A stretch of 64,000 nucleotides of DNA, taken from the NCBI GenBank assembly GCA_964023205.1, contig OZ026841.1, positions 32,874,399 to 32,938,398 on the forward strand. The letters are read 5' to 3'. Under the pieces are notes generated by a model. The model saw nothing but the letters and a program-made list of their open reading frames with translations, did no database searches and was not told where the DNA came from. The number at the start of each line of letters is the position of its first letter. Within the stretch, counting starts at the first letter, position 1. Position numbers and translations under genes: made by a program. Shown piece by piece: positions 1-13,792 of this stretch. The DNA comes from Lutraria lutraria (taxonomy: Eukaryota; Mollusca; Bivalvia; Venerida; Mactridae).

Positions 1-2046
1 CCCAGAATAGCAATGCTATTAGAATATTAACACAACAAAATAATTATTGCATTTTGTATTAGCTAAATTTTCTGCATACAAATGGGCTGATTACAGGAAT
101 CGTGATCACTTTTATGCACCCTTACTGCTGTAGTAAACATAAAACTGTATGTCTGGAAGCCTCAAATACATTTGTTATGTCATGTGCCGTTGATTTAGTT
201 AATAATCAAACTCACCCTTTAAATTGCAAATACCGGCCAATAATTATGAAATATCTGCCAAACACCACTTCCATTATCAGAACAAAATAAGTTCTGCTTT
301 ATAAAGTATGCTCAAATGCCGACCCTATTAACGCAATATACATTTATATTGTATGGTATGCAGCGTTACTCAGTCACTAATATAGTCGCAACCTGGGCCG
401 AAAACAAAGTAATTTTACATTTCACTGTAATTACAAAAATCAAGACAGCCCAATTTTGTATTATTCATGTATTTTCTTCATAATATTGCAAGTTCATATT
501 TTATTCATTAGCAATATTTTAGTTAGCGTCAGACTCATTACGTCGAAAATGTTAATTGATTTCAAAGCCATAAAATAAGCATTCCAGCTCCATTGAATTC
601 ACTACACTAACAATTGCCAAGTGAGCATGGCAACTCACATGGTGCGGGAAATGAAGATTGCGCAATGTAGAACACGACCATATAAGGGCGCTGGGCGGAA
701 TTCATTACAAGAACATATGCGGCATGCAATATCAGAGAGACAGTAAACATTCCAATCAGTCGACTATTTCCATGCATATATGGCAAAACAAACTATTCAA
801 TTCTTGTTAATTAACGTTTAAAAGCTACACAATATTGGCTCAGACGGGCAGCTAATTAGGAAGCCCATATTGAAACAAGAAAACTTAGAACAAGGATACT
901 AACTTGGTTATCACATGCATTTTAACAGAAAGTGCTCAATTGTTTTGGTCCACAAATACTTTATAACGTCAAAGTTGGATACTGAGCCCCATCAAGTCTC
1001 TCTGTAACTTAATAAACTCAACTGCCAGCAACTGTTTTGATGAATTACATTTCACACACGCATATAGGAAATAAGATTGAAAAAGTAATGAAAATAGCAA
1101 ACTCAGCAACATTTTTCCTTCTTTATACTCTTTTCTAACCAGATAAACACACTACCTTGTACTTCAACAATAATTATCATATTTAATACAAGCATGTATT
1201 AAATTGTGATAGCTGCAGTGCATTTAATAGTTTGAGCTAAAAAAATAGTCAATTTTTTTGGTTACAAATTTTTTTTAAGCAAACCAAAATTTGTCACTTT
1301 CAAGTATGAGCAAAGACGCTCATTGCATGTTTTTTGTGGAAACAAAAAATAATTAATTTATGATTTTTTGTCCCCTGTTGTCAAGCAAAGCAGATATCTC
1401 AAATTATTTCCCATGCCAGAAAGAATCAGGCTTTTTGAATTTTTTTTGACGACTTTAAGTAGCCGCAAAATGAAAATGCATCCTTCCATTAAGTTGATAT
1501 AGTTTTTTCTAGTTTCAAATTGAAAGCACAATTAACATATAAACAGTCATAAGAATATAACTGATAATAGCAACATCTGTCGCTCAGTTTATGATAGAAT
1601 TCCCCATCAAATGGAATTCATGGAAACACATTTTTTCTTGAACCATCCAGATTTTATTACATATTTTATCAGCAGTGTGACAGAGTTACAACTGGATGGA
1701 AGAATGCATGCACACACACACACACATGCATGCGCAGACAAAACAACACAAAAGTTTGTTGAAAGGCAAGTTTAAATGCTGGCACTATTAAATTACACAC
1801 AATGTCAGTGACTAGACATGTAACATTTCCCCACCATGTAGGCATGGTTTTTGTTTGTCTGGCTATCTGATATACAGTATTTCTGGAACAAATGATAACC
1901 AAATTAAATTTTCAACCCTGTTTAAATGTTGCATACAGCAAGTAATAGAGAATTAGCTGAAAATACATTGTTAAGAGGCATTCATTCTGAGGGAGAGAAA
2001 ATTACAAGAACAAAGAATTTGTGGGATGAAAATGCCGTACCTTCAC
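1..2046. other. AT-rich non-coding stretch
   Basis: I see no supported gene here. The short ORFs have no splice sites or recognisable composition. Apart from the CA microsatellite noted separately, the sequence is unique-looking AT-rich DNA, probably intron or intergenic. Confidence 0.6.
1710..1726. repeat. (CA)n microsatellite
   Basis: A short CA dinucleotide run, flanked on both sides by the palindromic motif ATGCATG or TGCATGC. Confidence 0.9.
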
Positions 2047-2049
2047 TTT

Positions 2050-2085
2050 TGAAGTAAAACCTGTAAACAAAGGCCACAAACTTGA
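2050..2085 (+). repeat. fragment of the TA-flanked 'aacctgtgaacaaaggcc' MITE
   Basis: The stretch aaaacctgtaaacaaaggcc matches the left end of the MITE family that is complete at 63000-63179 and 49586-49783. Only the left end survives, so this is a relic. Confidence 0.5.
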
Positions 2086-2089
2086 CGGA

Positions 2090-3640
2090 AGAAATAATTG
2101 GAATTCATGATTTATTTTCTTCTGTATGGCTAAGCCATGTAGGTTTACAACGGTATTTGAGTGATAGACCATTGAGTAGTTAACCATCCTGGATTCACTA
2201 CCAGAATAAACTTGTTATTTAAGCAATGTTTGAGCTCAAAGACTGTTCTTAAGTTTGGCAACCACTGGGTTTGGCCAAAATAACGAAGCTCTTCTCCTGT
2301 CTTGAACTTAACTGGCAAAATCTATTTACTTTTCAACCATAAATTTGTCAGCTTGGCAAATATAGATATTTCAAAATTGAAATGTGTAAATAATTGATCA
2401 TAGATTTTTTTAACAATATTTTAATATTTCATTATTAATTTCTAATGTCTTAAACAATCATTGAATGAATGTAATTGGAAATAAAAAAATGATCTTCAAT
2501 GAACTATAACATTAATTTTGATTATAGCCAGAAATGACAAATTCTAATTTTACTGTATAAAATAGAGTAGTGATAAATGTACTTCATGACACAGATACAA
2601 CTATAGGAACTGAATCATCCCCTTGTTAAGCAAACAATGTCGGTTACTTTTACACAATATGAATAATAAACCAAATTTAAAACTCTCACCTGAAAATTAT
2701 CCATATTTAAAAATTGGCAGCATATAAAATTCACCATATAATAAATATACACAGACTGTGAAAGCCATATAACAAGTGTTTACATTGTGGATTTAAGGAC
2801 AGGAAAAATATTTCGACCGAATTTACCGAATGACCTCAAAATTTAGTCGGCAAACATTAGAACCAATTTCAAACAGTCACCTGACTGCGTTATCTTACAT
2901 TTACAAATACGACTTTTGAGTGGAGAGATAACATGCCTTCTATCCTACTTCAAAACAAGTACAAACACAATATGTGTAACGTTAGGAGATATATGCAACA
3001 CATATAGCATGTTCAATTTTGAGTAGAATTCACTTCTGAAATATGTTCCAAAGTTTACATAATTTATAAAGTGTAAGAAATAGTGATATAACTCCACACC
3101 AATATATGTACACCTCAGAGCTTTAGGAACTGGCTGTAATGGTTATTAAAAGCTACTTTAACTGATTCTCTCCGCCCCCCCCCCCTCTCCCCCTGTTGTC
3201 AGACAAAATCTAAAATTAACTTCCCCATCTGAAATTGCGTCCTACAGGCCTGCTGCTTCATGCACAAACTCACACATAAACATAATATACATGCTGCATT
3301 TTACAGTTTACTTTTTGTACTCTGGCTCAAAGTTTTCATTGACCCGAGTGTCACATGATTAATATTGTAATGCTACTATTCATAGAAACAAGATAAATAT
3401 ATTTATATTGCATACTTAACTTTACTTAACTTGTAAACATTAATACTGAAGGTCAGAATATCAAAATAAAAAAACACCAAAATTATTTTATTATCAACTA
3501 GCAATGTGCTCTATTAAGTATTGAAATATTGAATGTTTACAAGAAATTAAGATAAAAAAAAATGAATGACTTTTCATTGCCACAGCAACCAATTTGTTTC
3601 AGATTTAACAAAAACGTTTTAGCTAATAAGCAAAGTTCCA
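2090..3640. other. non-coding stretch with a C/T-rich run
   Basis: No supported gene. A poly-C run with C/T-rich flank lies at 3175-3194. One 'ctctcacc' near 2686 could be read as a minus-strand donor, but no open exon with an acceptor lies next to it. Confidence 0.5.
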
Positions 3641-3769
3641 ACTAATGACAAAATAAAATCTTAAAATCCATGTCTACCAATCCTGACTGTTTTTTGGTAG
3701 GGAATATGAATAAGTAAAATATTCTTAGAAAAAAGACACATAAAAAAATCCTAACTAGCCCAACATGAA

Positions 3770-4110
3770 TGCCAAAATAATATAAAATACTCATGTCAAG
3801 GGCCATAACTCTGAAGTGCCAGGAGCGATCTGGCAAGTTATCAAAATTGGCCAATATTAATGCCAACATAGTAACATTGTCACTTATAAGTTTGATGAAG
3901 ATCAGATAAAACCATTCAACTTAAGACATCAGACAAGGCCTTTTGTCCAATTTAGGACAATTTAAGGGCATAAAAACAAAAATGCTTGGATAGATATGAC
4001 CAGTGATCAAACATGGTCGAGATATAATTCCAATAAATATTGTCACCAAATGTGATCAAATTCAGATAAAAACACTGGACTTAGACATTGGACATTTTTC
4101 TAATATTCAT
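3770..4110 (+). repeat. decayed dispersed repeat, two related units
   Basis: The segment begins 'caagggccataactctgaag', closely like the cleaner copy near 57648-57926 (ggggcataactcagaagtg). It is followed by a second, related unit from about 3963 (agggcataaaaac..gatcaaa..cagataaaa). The repeated 'gatcagataaaa / attcagataaaa' phrases near 3900 and 4065 show the dimeric build. No ORF is preserved. It is probably a non-autonomous element of a family common in bivalves; the family name is not recognised. Confidence 0.55.
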
Positions 4111-5200
4111 AAAATTTAAGATACTTCGATTAAAAGTTACAGCTACATTATCATCAACACAGACAAGTGTTTTTATTCAACCGTAATAAAATTCCATAAA
4201 TAGAGTCATAGGCTAACAGACTATACAGCTTGAAACAGTTCCTCTGAGGATTAAACTTTTACAAATGTTTTTAAAACCATTCATGACAGCTTGCAGCATT
4301 TCTGTAAGAACATTTTTATGTCATCTGATTTATTGTTGGAGAAAGTAGCATTGTTGTCGTTAAAGAAAGTTCATTACATTACAATCATGACATATACTAG
4401 ATCGCAAGTAACCTAATTTTTTCAGCAGGTTTTGAACGAATAATAAGAATAAATCAGTTAAAAGTTCTGACGTCAATTATCGGCAAGAATCAACCTTCAT
4501 TGATTTAAGTTTTAAAATCAATAGAATCCTGACATACGAAGCAATAAGCTGTATTTATTAGATAAGCAGTGGATTTAGCTAGATGATAAAATAACAGCAA
4601 GATTATAAATAACTAAGATACACAGTAGGTTCCTAGCTACCTTACTTGGTGTCCAAAGGTCATGCTGGACATAAATTACAATAAACCATCCTAGAAGTAT
4701 TGTTTGTTGTGGTTTTCATTCATATCACATCTCAACATGATTTGAATCCTGATTAGAAGTCATTTATCTATTCTCCTATGATATCAACAAGGCGTTGTAG
4801 ATATTTCAACTCGCAAACAACAATTCCCTCCCTTGCAATATCTGTGAAAAACTTTGAGACAAACAATTACACAGTCTGTAACAACACTTATTAAATGTAA
4901 ACCAGACATTTTGCCAAACCTCATATAATCGTTATATGGTATTTATTCACCTGTTCCCCAAGTAAAAAAGTATATATATTTTCCCACTGAGCCAAAAAAA
5001 ATCCCCAGATTTAGTGTTTCAGGACACAAATTTCCTCCATGACAGGGACCCAATACCTGTTCCCCAAAACAGTATTAAAGGGCTGACTTCGCCCTTATGA
5101 TTGAGTAGTAACCCTCACTGTCACAGAAAAATACGAAATTAGGAATCTGTCAGATAGGTACAATGAATAACATAATGACAACTACCAACTTCAGAGGCTT
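4111..5200. other. AT-rich non-coding stretch
   Basis: Nothing beyond scattered A/T runs. No exon with paired splice sites was found on either strand. Confidence 0.55.
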
Positions 5201-5204
5201 TTTG

Positions 5205-5338
5205 TGTTGTTTTTTTTTACACTGAGATTTAACGTCGCAACTGAATAGCCAGAGACTATTCCGACTTTAATGGCGGATGAAGACCCTAGGTGTAAACATC
5301 AGGTCTTCAAAAAGCTAGCTGGTGAGTTTCCTCACACT
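5205..5338 (-). mobile_element. 5'-truncated tRNA-SINE
   Basis: Read on the minus strand, the body runs 'tgtgaggaaact..cagctagctt..' and ends with '..gcgacgttaaatc' followed by an A-rich tail, seen on the plus strand as the T run at 5211-5218. The same body phrases occur in the SINE at 8566-8735, which keeps its tRNA-like head. The head is missing here, as expected for an incomplete reverse-transcribed copy. Confidence 0.6.
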
Positions 5339-5349
5339 TGACTTGGGCT

Positions 5350-7435
5350 AGTGATATTGTCAATTTTAAAACATAAATCTTAAATTTATTTTTTCGTATA
5401 AAAGCATAAGCTGTGAATGGCAATTAACAAATAAAAAAATGAACAAGTCCTTATGTATAATTCTACAAACAGGAATCAACATTTTTTGTATGTTCAAAAA
5501 GTAATTTTAAAAAAAGACAATTGTCTGAGACCTAGTCTTTTATTTCTAATGAATAACTGTCTGTCTCAAAATACTTGCCATGAATTGGCTGTTATAAGAT
5601 GAAGTTATGTACATTTAAGATATAAAACAATTCATTAAAGGAATATGGTATCAAATACAGTAAAAAAATACTATTAATAGCATATTATAGTAGAAAATAT
5701 AAGTGTATAGTTAAAATGTCAACGTCATTCATGCAGAAATTGTAACTACATGATAATTGTATACATTACAATTTTATGAGCAACTTCCTTTGGAGCATTA
5801 AGTGGATATTAAGATCTTTGAAATTGTTTGTCAACACCAAGGATCTAGAAATGAATATTTTGTAATAATCCTGGGGCAACACTAACATAACTGCTTGTTT
5901 CTGAATCTTTGTGGGAAAAAATCCATGAGTACCCAGTTAAATAATTACTCAAACTTTATGAACTATTTATTTAAGTATGAAAGAGCAGTTCAAGAAAAAA
6001 TCATGTTTTCATGAATTCTTTTTTCAGGGGAAATTTGTCCAGTCTGTTGGAAGATACGTACCAACATTATGGATAAGGAATGGACCAAGGACAGATTGGA
6101 CAGAGCACATCCTATAAGACATGTACAACAGTAACAGCTCTAAGGGTTTGAAGCAGAGTGAATGGATCCAGAACTTAGCATAATGAAAGAACTTAGATAT
6201 CCTCTATAGAAAATGAAAGAAGGATCGAAAGGCAACCATACCTGATTATTCAATATAGACAAGCTGAAAAAGCAGACAAGCATGAATAATAAAAAAATTC
6301 AAGACACAGTTGTTACCACATATTCGTCCATATTTATTTGCAACTTTTCTGGTGAAGTAAAATTTATTAGGAAGCTTTTTCTTTTACTTGCCTAAAAATG
6401 TGAAAACAGACGGAAAGATGTACAGGCAGATAAGCAGATCGACAAAGGAGAAGAATACAAGCTTACTCATGTAAAAGTGACTTTTAATAATATTTATGTA
6501 ACATTTTATGATTGTATTTGCATGACAAAAGACATAAAGTAATGATTTTGGCTTCAGTATTTCAATAAAACCATGTTGAAATTAATTAGCCATGCAGACT
6601 GATAGCATGCATCTATTATAGTCTTAAATTTATCACCATCTAATTTGCATTCTATTTGAAGAAGCTATAAATGCTTGTATCTAATGGCATCACACATCAG
6701 TTCACCATAAAACATAGATAACAAGACTGGCATGGTGTTCAGCACCAAAAATAGGAAAGCCTTACTATCTATAGCAAGGCATCAAAATGACTCTGTGCAA
6801 CATCTTGCAACCATAAGAGTCTAAATACCTCAAAGCCAAACTAACACAATTGACCATTGGAAAATGTCATTCAGTGCACTTTCCTTAACTTACTTATTGA
6901 AGACAGGACTTGTGGAAAACAATTTGCAGCCACATCAGTATGTTCATAGTTTCTGATTTACAACAGTCTCATTATTCTAAATTAATTTTGTTTTGAAATA
7001 AAACATTTCAAAGAAGCAATTACATAAAGACAATACATACATAAAATCAGTTTTCCAAAGTATTGCTTGATGAAACTATACAATTCTAAGGCTTCCATAA
7101 GCATGTATAAATACAATGTGATTACTTGTTCAGTTTGTTTTGTCATTTCCATAGAGATGTATTCAATGAAGGTAATTTAATGCAAAATATTATTAGTTTC
7201 TACTTATGTACATTTTAAATTCATACAAAGTCACACTATATTCATTTGAAACCTATTTTACAGACATTAATTTTACCATTTTCATCTCATGCAGAATATT
7301 TTATCATTAACAATCGAATAAGGAAATAATAATTTTTCATCATTGATTTTAAGAGAAATGGGGTTGTACAGACTAAGACAGGGGCATATGCACAATGATG
7401 AGAAGACAGACTTTAATTCAGGGGGAGGCTTTGAT
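5350..7435. other. non-coding stretch
   Basis: No supported gene. A good-looking acceptor (tctttttt-cag) at 6018-6028 is followed by about 29 open codons and a stop, but it abuts the TTCATGAA-type repeat and has no partner exon, so I do not call it. Confidence 0.5.
5951..6022 (+). repeat. TTCATGAA-type short dispersed repeat
   Basis: The order 'gaactatt..aagtatg..agcagttcaagaaaaa..ttttcatgaatt' matches the copies at 29348-29420, 19385-19450 and 13090-13168. The family is about 70 bp and built from short palindromes (TTCATGAA, GAACTGTTC). Confidence 0.55.
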
Positions 7436-7439
7436 AAGA

Positions 7440-7927
7440 AACAAGAGGGCCATCATGGCCCTATATCTCTCACCTAAGCATTGTAACACTTATGGATAAT
7501 TTAATCAAGGAAAGGTTATTAAATTAATTGACATGGTAAAGAATTATCTACCAAAAGTCTTATCTTAAGTAGGTGTTGAAATCAACTGACCCCTAGGCTG
7601 GGCCAATATTGACCATGCGGCCATAATTTTAACAAACTTGGTAGAGGTCCACTAGACAATACTACATACCAAATATCTAAGCTCTAGGCCTAGTGGTTTC
7701 AGAGAAGATTTTTGAAGAGTTAAAAAAAAAATCCTTCTGGCTGCATTGAATGGAATTCTTTGAACAACTTTGGTAAAGCTTCCAGCAAGGAACGAACTGT
7801 CCTGTGAAGTTTTGTTGAAATTGACCCAGTGGTTTAGGAGGAGATGTTGTTTAAAGAAATTGTTGAAGACGGACAGAGCTCGATGCTAAAAGCTCACCTT
7901 GGTACTCTGTGCCAGGTGAGCTAAAAA
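7440..7927 (+). repeat. dispersed element with hairpin ends (agggccat family)
   Basis: The 5' end holds a near-perfect palindrome, AGGGCCATCATGGCCCT (7446-7462). The 3' end holds a hairpin with arms AGCTCACC / GGTGAGCT (7891-7922) followed by 'aaaa'. The interior has phrases such as 'gaccatgcggccataattt' and 'ggtttaggaggagatgttg'. Relatives lie at 32661-33420, 40359-41502 and 61767-62663, with 3' ends only at 30968-31205 and 54741-54835. No coding capacity is visible, so it is a non-autonomous element of unclear class. Confidence 0.65.
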
Positions 7928-8565
7928 GGCATTAATTGGAGACGGACAATTTGACTAAGAGAGGGACATAAATTAGGGGAAAGGCTTAGATTTAGAATAG
8001 GGGGATCAAATAAAGAAAGGCACTCAGATTAGGGGACGGGGATTTGAATAGATGGGCATTTATTACAGGAAGGACATTGATTAGGAAGGCGCATTAACTT
8101 CAGAGAGGGACAATGATTTGGGGATATCTATATATTTATTATCATACAATCTAAAAATATACAAAAGGTTAAAGTATCGAAGCAGAAAAAATAACATTTC
8201 AGAGCTCTCTTTATTTACAAAGTGAAGACTTTCATTCATACAACGTCTGTGAGAACTCTCTTAATCTTGTGACACTTTTTTCTGGCAAAATAACAGGTTG
8301 GAGCCAACTGTTTCAGACACCTTCTCACATTGCCAGTATTTTTTTACCACAACATTTCCATATACATGTAGAAGCCTTGTACTGGTTGATGGGATTTTGT
8401 GATAACACCAGGGTATTGACATTTTTGCGTATATAAATTGCTTCCATAAATAGTTGACGGAAACTCATATAATGCAGTGAGAAATGCTTGGAAGAAAAAA
8501 ATGCAAAAAGTCTTTTTAGTTAATGTTTCAAGCAAATTTAATTCTATTTAACACTTATACATGGC

Positions 8566-8735
8566 CAGACTGTTGTTGAGTGGTTATGTTATCTGACCAA
8601 TAATCACTATCCCCTCTTTAACCTACAAGTTTGAATCCAACAAATTTCCCATGTGAGGAAACTGTTCAGCTAGCTTGCGGAAGGTCGGCTGTTTAACTCT
8701 GGTGTACACCTGTGTTCTTGAAAAGTTGACCCTAT
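8566..8735 (+). mobile_element. tRNA-derived SINE
   Basis: The tRNA-like head has a box-A-like segment 'gagtggttatgttatctgac' near 8578 and a box-B-like 'gtttgaatcc' near 8629, about 50 bp apart as in a tRNA gene. The body then reads 'catgtgaggaaactgttcag' with 'ctagcttgcggaaggtcgg', shared with the truncated copy at 5205-5338. The 3' end is eroded and has no clear tail. Confidence 0.65.
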
Positions 8736-8796
8736 TGCATAAATTAAAATACGAAATGAATTTATGTAAACTTCAAATTATATCTGCTCCAGTTTT

Positions 8797-8817
8797 GGGG
8801 GAGGGGAGGTGGGGGGT
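8797..8817 (+). other. G-rich run, possible G-quadruplex
   Basis: Several closely spaced G tracts (five, four, two and six Gs) lie within about 21 bases in otherwise AT-rich DNA. Four G2+ tracts with one-base loops fit a quadruplex pattern. Confidence 0.5.
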
Positions 8818-8839
8818 GAGAGACAAGATCAAGTTTAAA

Positions 8840-11800
8840 TATTGATAATCTTATAATGAAGTTCTAGTATTTACATAAATGTGCAAAGATTGTATAGAAT
8901 TGCACGTAGATAACAGATCAATTATTTTGTCATAAAGGAAAATAAAACATGAGTAAGTATCATATAACAGGCTGATAATTGCGTAATCACAAGTGCTTGT
9001 TAAGTATCCTCACTTTAGAAGACGAAAAAAAACTACATATAAAGAAACTAACAATGCATCATATGCCACTTACATTTTACATTACCTACTTTTTCTGCTT
9101 TTAGAAAAACAAAGGAGCATTACTAATTAAGCACAAAAAATACTTTTTTTTTCAGTCACAAGGACAGGGATTGGTAAATTAGGACCAAGATTGTAATATA
9201 TGTCATAGAAAAATATCTGCTTAAATCATAATATTATATCAACCACAGCCAGTAGTATTTTACCAACCTAAATTGTTATAAATTTTATTCAAAGTTTAGC
9301 CCAAAATTGCTATAAACGAAAAAAAAAAAAATATGACCATGGTCATCTGATCTATATACCGGTACTATAGATACTGATTCCACTAAATTCACACCACCTT
9401 CACAAATCTCAAACTCATAAAACAATGGAGATGAACACGAATGTCAAGAAGTTGCCATTTCTTAGTAATCCTTATTGGCTCCTAAGTAATTGAACAAGTG
9501 AAGTTAGAAATTGACCCATGTCAGCCACAGCAAAAACTGAAATGATCTAATTTCAGATACTAATCCAAGGCTGTTGTATAAGCCTATTACAGGTCATATT
9601 AACCAACAGTTCCTAAAGAAGAAACAATTACATATAAGAATTCTGATCTACAATTGATTATATATAATTACAGAACTCAATACAAAATCAAGATTTTTAA
9701 TTTTGACTTGTAATTTTTTATATCAGATATGCTACATAATTTTTTATTAATATTATTTTTACCATGCAGGGCATAAGTTTTTAAAAATCTAAGTAAAAAA
9801 TAAAAACACATTCAGGTTACCCAATTGGTGTAGTCTTCAGGCTCAAATAATGCTTTTCAGAAGGTCAATTTTTGCAATGGTATGTTGGATTTTTACAAAT
9901 CTTACATGGTATATTTATATATTTAATATTTATATAGAGAAATAGAGATTGAAGTTCTTCAATGCATTCTGAAATTTCTTTTCGACATCTAGTAAAATAG
10001 ATAAGTTTTATTTTGAGTTGGCAAGGTGCAAACACAATAACATATTAAGCTCTGTAGTGCTTTTCAACCGACTAATTAATATTCAATTTAAATTTGCACT
10101 ATGAGAATACATAATAATTATGCCATCTAATTTTGAGAATTTGAAATTATTTCAGGTGGTTTGGAACTGTACCGAAGGAACCAGAAAATGAAGACAAAAA
10201 CTATGTAGGTTTATGTTGTACTAATTGTCAGGCAATCAACTGAAGAGTTTCACTAAGTAAGTCAACTTAAGTACAACCATCAGAACTGATTTAACTTGAA
10301 GACTTTAAAAATAGCCTCACAAATTTTAACATAAGGCCGTCCGTAAAACAAATTGATTTGCATTTACACAACCCTTCCTTACAGCTTTGTAATTGTACTG
10401 ATTTCTCTTTTAGAAATATATATGCTAGTATAACTGACATCAAAAAGCTGTTATGAAAAAAATATTTTTTTAATCAATTTTAATGAGTTAGTCGAGTAAT
10501 GTACTGCAAACAAACAATATGTTAAGGCTTGCCAAATAAGCTTTAAAAAACCCACTAAATCAAGAGTATGATAAGTCATCCATTAATACAAATACTACAA
10601 TGTCATATTGTAAGATATATAAATATATCACTTGAATATTAATGTATAGTATGTCCTTGTCTGTTTGTACACTTTAAAAACCAAAAGTACATAAACCACA
10701 ATGTCTGATAACGTTCTTATGCAAAACATAAATATTACTAATACCAAACATATCTAATACATGTCCCATGTTTATAATAATATATTTGTATTTGAAAATG
10801 ATGATGAGCCAAGGCTCAAGTTAAATAATATCTGTTCTGTTCAGTTCAGTTATATTACAAATAAAAATCCCTGGGAAGTATACACCACACAGAATCTTTC
10901 TTAAATCATTGAGCAATTGTTTGGATGAAAATTTAAACAATTTGAATGATTTCTTAAGTATACTACTTATTGAATTTTTTTTCCCTCAAGATGGAGAAGG
11001 GGCATTATTTAGGGGAAGTTCATTTACTGAGCAATATTCAGTATTTTATGCCAAAAAATATAAACCACAGACATTTTATGACGTATTTATAAAAGCGATG
11101 TAAATAGCCAAGAGCAATTCAAATGGCTGAATGAGCCAATAAATTTTGAAATTCAAGAAATTTAACAATTTAAGATAGAAAACTGCATGAAAGCAAGTTA
11201 ATGTCAATGACTTGAGGGAATATTTTCACAAGTTAATATCATCATGCACAGACAAAAACATGCATAGCACTGAGTCCCGCATGTTGGCACATATCTTATA
11301 CAAATTATGATATTTTTTGACGTGTACGGGGCAAAATGAAAACATTGTCACTGAGACGACATTATTATTACACATCTAATTATGACGGACAGTGACAGCA
11401 CACAGTAGCATTAAGTGCATAATTAAAAACCATTACAGAAAAAAAAATCAAATATGACAATGCCATGCACAAAAATTTCACAAAATTTGCAAAAATTTGT
11501 GTCAACTACATGAAATTGCAATTTGCCGAAAACGAATCTTTAAAACATTAATTTTAACAAGGTGTCACTTTTAATTGAAATAAAAACCCTGGACTCCAAA
11601 CTAACACATAATTCAAAATATTGTTTTTTAACAATATGGCGTAGAAATAGGAAGTGAAAATGATTTCATGAAAGAAACATGGGACCTAACAAATTATGAG
11701 CAGCGCAGCATTTGAAACTGGCTATCCAAAATTTTATGATTCAGCGATTTTACTACATACATAATGTGAGAAATGACAATTTTTTTATACCAATGAGGCA

Positions 11801-12100
11801 ATCTTTACGAATGTCCAAGACATCACTGGTTAGTGGATTGTGTCTCAGAATACAGGTACTGGATTTATTTGTTCATGCAAACAACTTTTAAAACAATAAT
11901 AATCAAATGCAGCAGAAAACGGAAAATAATGTCCAGCTTTACAAAAATTGTCAAATTTTTTTCTACTTGAATAACACAAAATTAGAACACATATTACCAA
12001 GTTTTATTCATTAATAATATTATTTTTAAATAAAATTTTCATTGTAAGTCAGCAGAAATACAATATAATTGTGAAATATTTTTTAACATTAATAATAATA
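8840..12100. other. AT-rich non-coding stretch
   Basis: No supported gene. ORFs are short and low in information. I see no repeat with a clear boundary. Confidence 0.5.
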
Positions 12101-12470
12101 TTTATCACATACCTGTGCCATTTTAGACGTGCCATATAAACCATATGGCACGACCGTGCATATAACATGTAAATGACGTCACGAAGTAAACGTCATGAAC
12201 TTGATGATACATGGACGTTGATTGATACATGTTTTCAAAATTATAACTTCACAGGAGTAATGTTGGATTGATTTTAACAATTTGAGTAAGCAAAGACACT
12301 GTTTATATCGTAAGATATAATCACAAATTCATGATGTTTCATAATGTAACTAGTTTTGTGCTCCTGATCTGATCAATAAGCATTATTACTCACATGTCAC
12401 TCTTATATTATTAGTAGCAATGTCAAACAGGTATTTTGATTTTCGCCATATTTTCAGGGTATGTGATAAA
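12101..12470. mobile_element. 370-bp MITE with 13-bp terminal inverted repeats
   Basis: The ends TTTATCACATACC (12101-12113) and GGTATGTGATAAA (12458-12470) are exact reverse complements. Just inside the left end, 'gccatataaaccatatggc' adds a subterminal palindrome. The interior has no ORF. The flanks give no certain target duplication, so the superfamily is left open. Confidence 0.6.
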
Positions 12471-13089
12471 GAATTTATCAAATTTGTGTAGATTCTGTCT
12501 TGAATTTATTGAACTCGAGGAATAAAACAGTATGAAGAGAGCTACAGAATACTGTTTTATTCAATACAGAATCCACACTCATTTAATATCCTCTATTTAT
12601 TTGTGATTATAGAATATAATATTATTCAAGAATTGGATTAGTTTTGTTTTTTCTCAAGTGTTTTTTATCTTATTTTATTATAAGATATCAAAAGTGTCAA
12701 GAAACAAATTTTGAATTAAATTCATAAAAAATCTTTAAGTTAAGCACATATAACTGGATGGGAATAAAAACTGTCATGAAATTGAAAATATAAGGTTTAT
12801 GGGTAACAATATAGTCTATCTGGTCACACAGGTAAATAAAGATCCTGTGGTCCAAGTATGAAATAAACTAAAGATATCTGATGTTATTAAGATGCTTGTA
12901 GGCACACTGATCAGACTCATATTTCAACTTATTTGTAAGCAGTTTTATGTACGACTAAACACTATTTCAGTGTAAAACACACACTATACCTTAAGTGTTA
13001 TATACTAAGATCATGTATAATAATCTAAACCATTATTACAATCAATTCTTTATTGTGATTTAAGAAGGCAAACGAACACTGTCAAATAA

Positions 13090-13168
13090 TTCTTCATACT
13101 TCATGAACTATTCATGAAGAATGCAGAATAGTTCTAGAAAATTCATGAAACAAGTTCAAGAAAAATTG
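13090..13168 (+). repeat. TTCATGAA-type short dispersed repeat
   Basis: The phrase 'gaactattcatgaagaatgc' is followed by 'agttctagaaaattcatgaa' and 'caagttcaagaaaaattg', matching the family at 19385 and 29348 in order and orientation. Confidence 0.55.
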
Positions 13169-13767
13169 CTTTTGAATGTTAATATTTAAAACATGTGATA
13201 CAATAATACTATAATGACATTCATCTGTCCTTAAATGGCATGAAAAATGTATATATCATATAAATTGAATACAAATGAATAAATAAGTTCATAACATCAC
13301 ATTACGTCAGTAAATATTCAATACCATACATTGTCAATGATTTAATAATAGAAAAAATGAATAAATTTATACTTTGAACATTTATGTATTATTCATCAAT
13401 CATTTTATCATTTTTGTACCAGTGACTTACATCATGATAAACAAACAATCATGTCAAAAACACTTTACAAACAGAAATGAATTTTTAATTTCATGAACTC
13501 AATAATCTTTATTTAGATAAAGTCATTTGTTGTTGATAATAAATGGGATAATTATTAAAATGTATATCTTATATGATTACATATATATCAAGACATATTC
13601 ATATACTTAGGTTTTCATTTAAATAATTAAGCATCATATTACTGCAAGCCTCATCTTGAACTATTCACAGAACATAACATAATTAACAAGTACATAGTAA
13701 ACTATATACATGTTTGTATCAAGATCAGAAAAAAATAAAATAAAATGTGTCCAGTCGCCACCAATAA

Positions 13768-13792
13768 CCCCCCCCCCCCCACACACACACAC
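13768..13792. repeat. poly-C plus (AC)n microsatellite
   Basis: Thirteen Cs are followed directly by six AC units. Confidence 0.9.

Noticed and set aside
6029..6118. plus-strand terminal exon after tctttttt-cag
   Set aside because: The acceptor sits at the edge of a TTCATGAA repeat, and about 29 codons with a stop and no partner exon is not enough.
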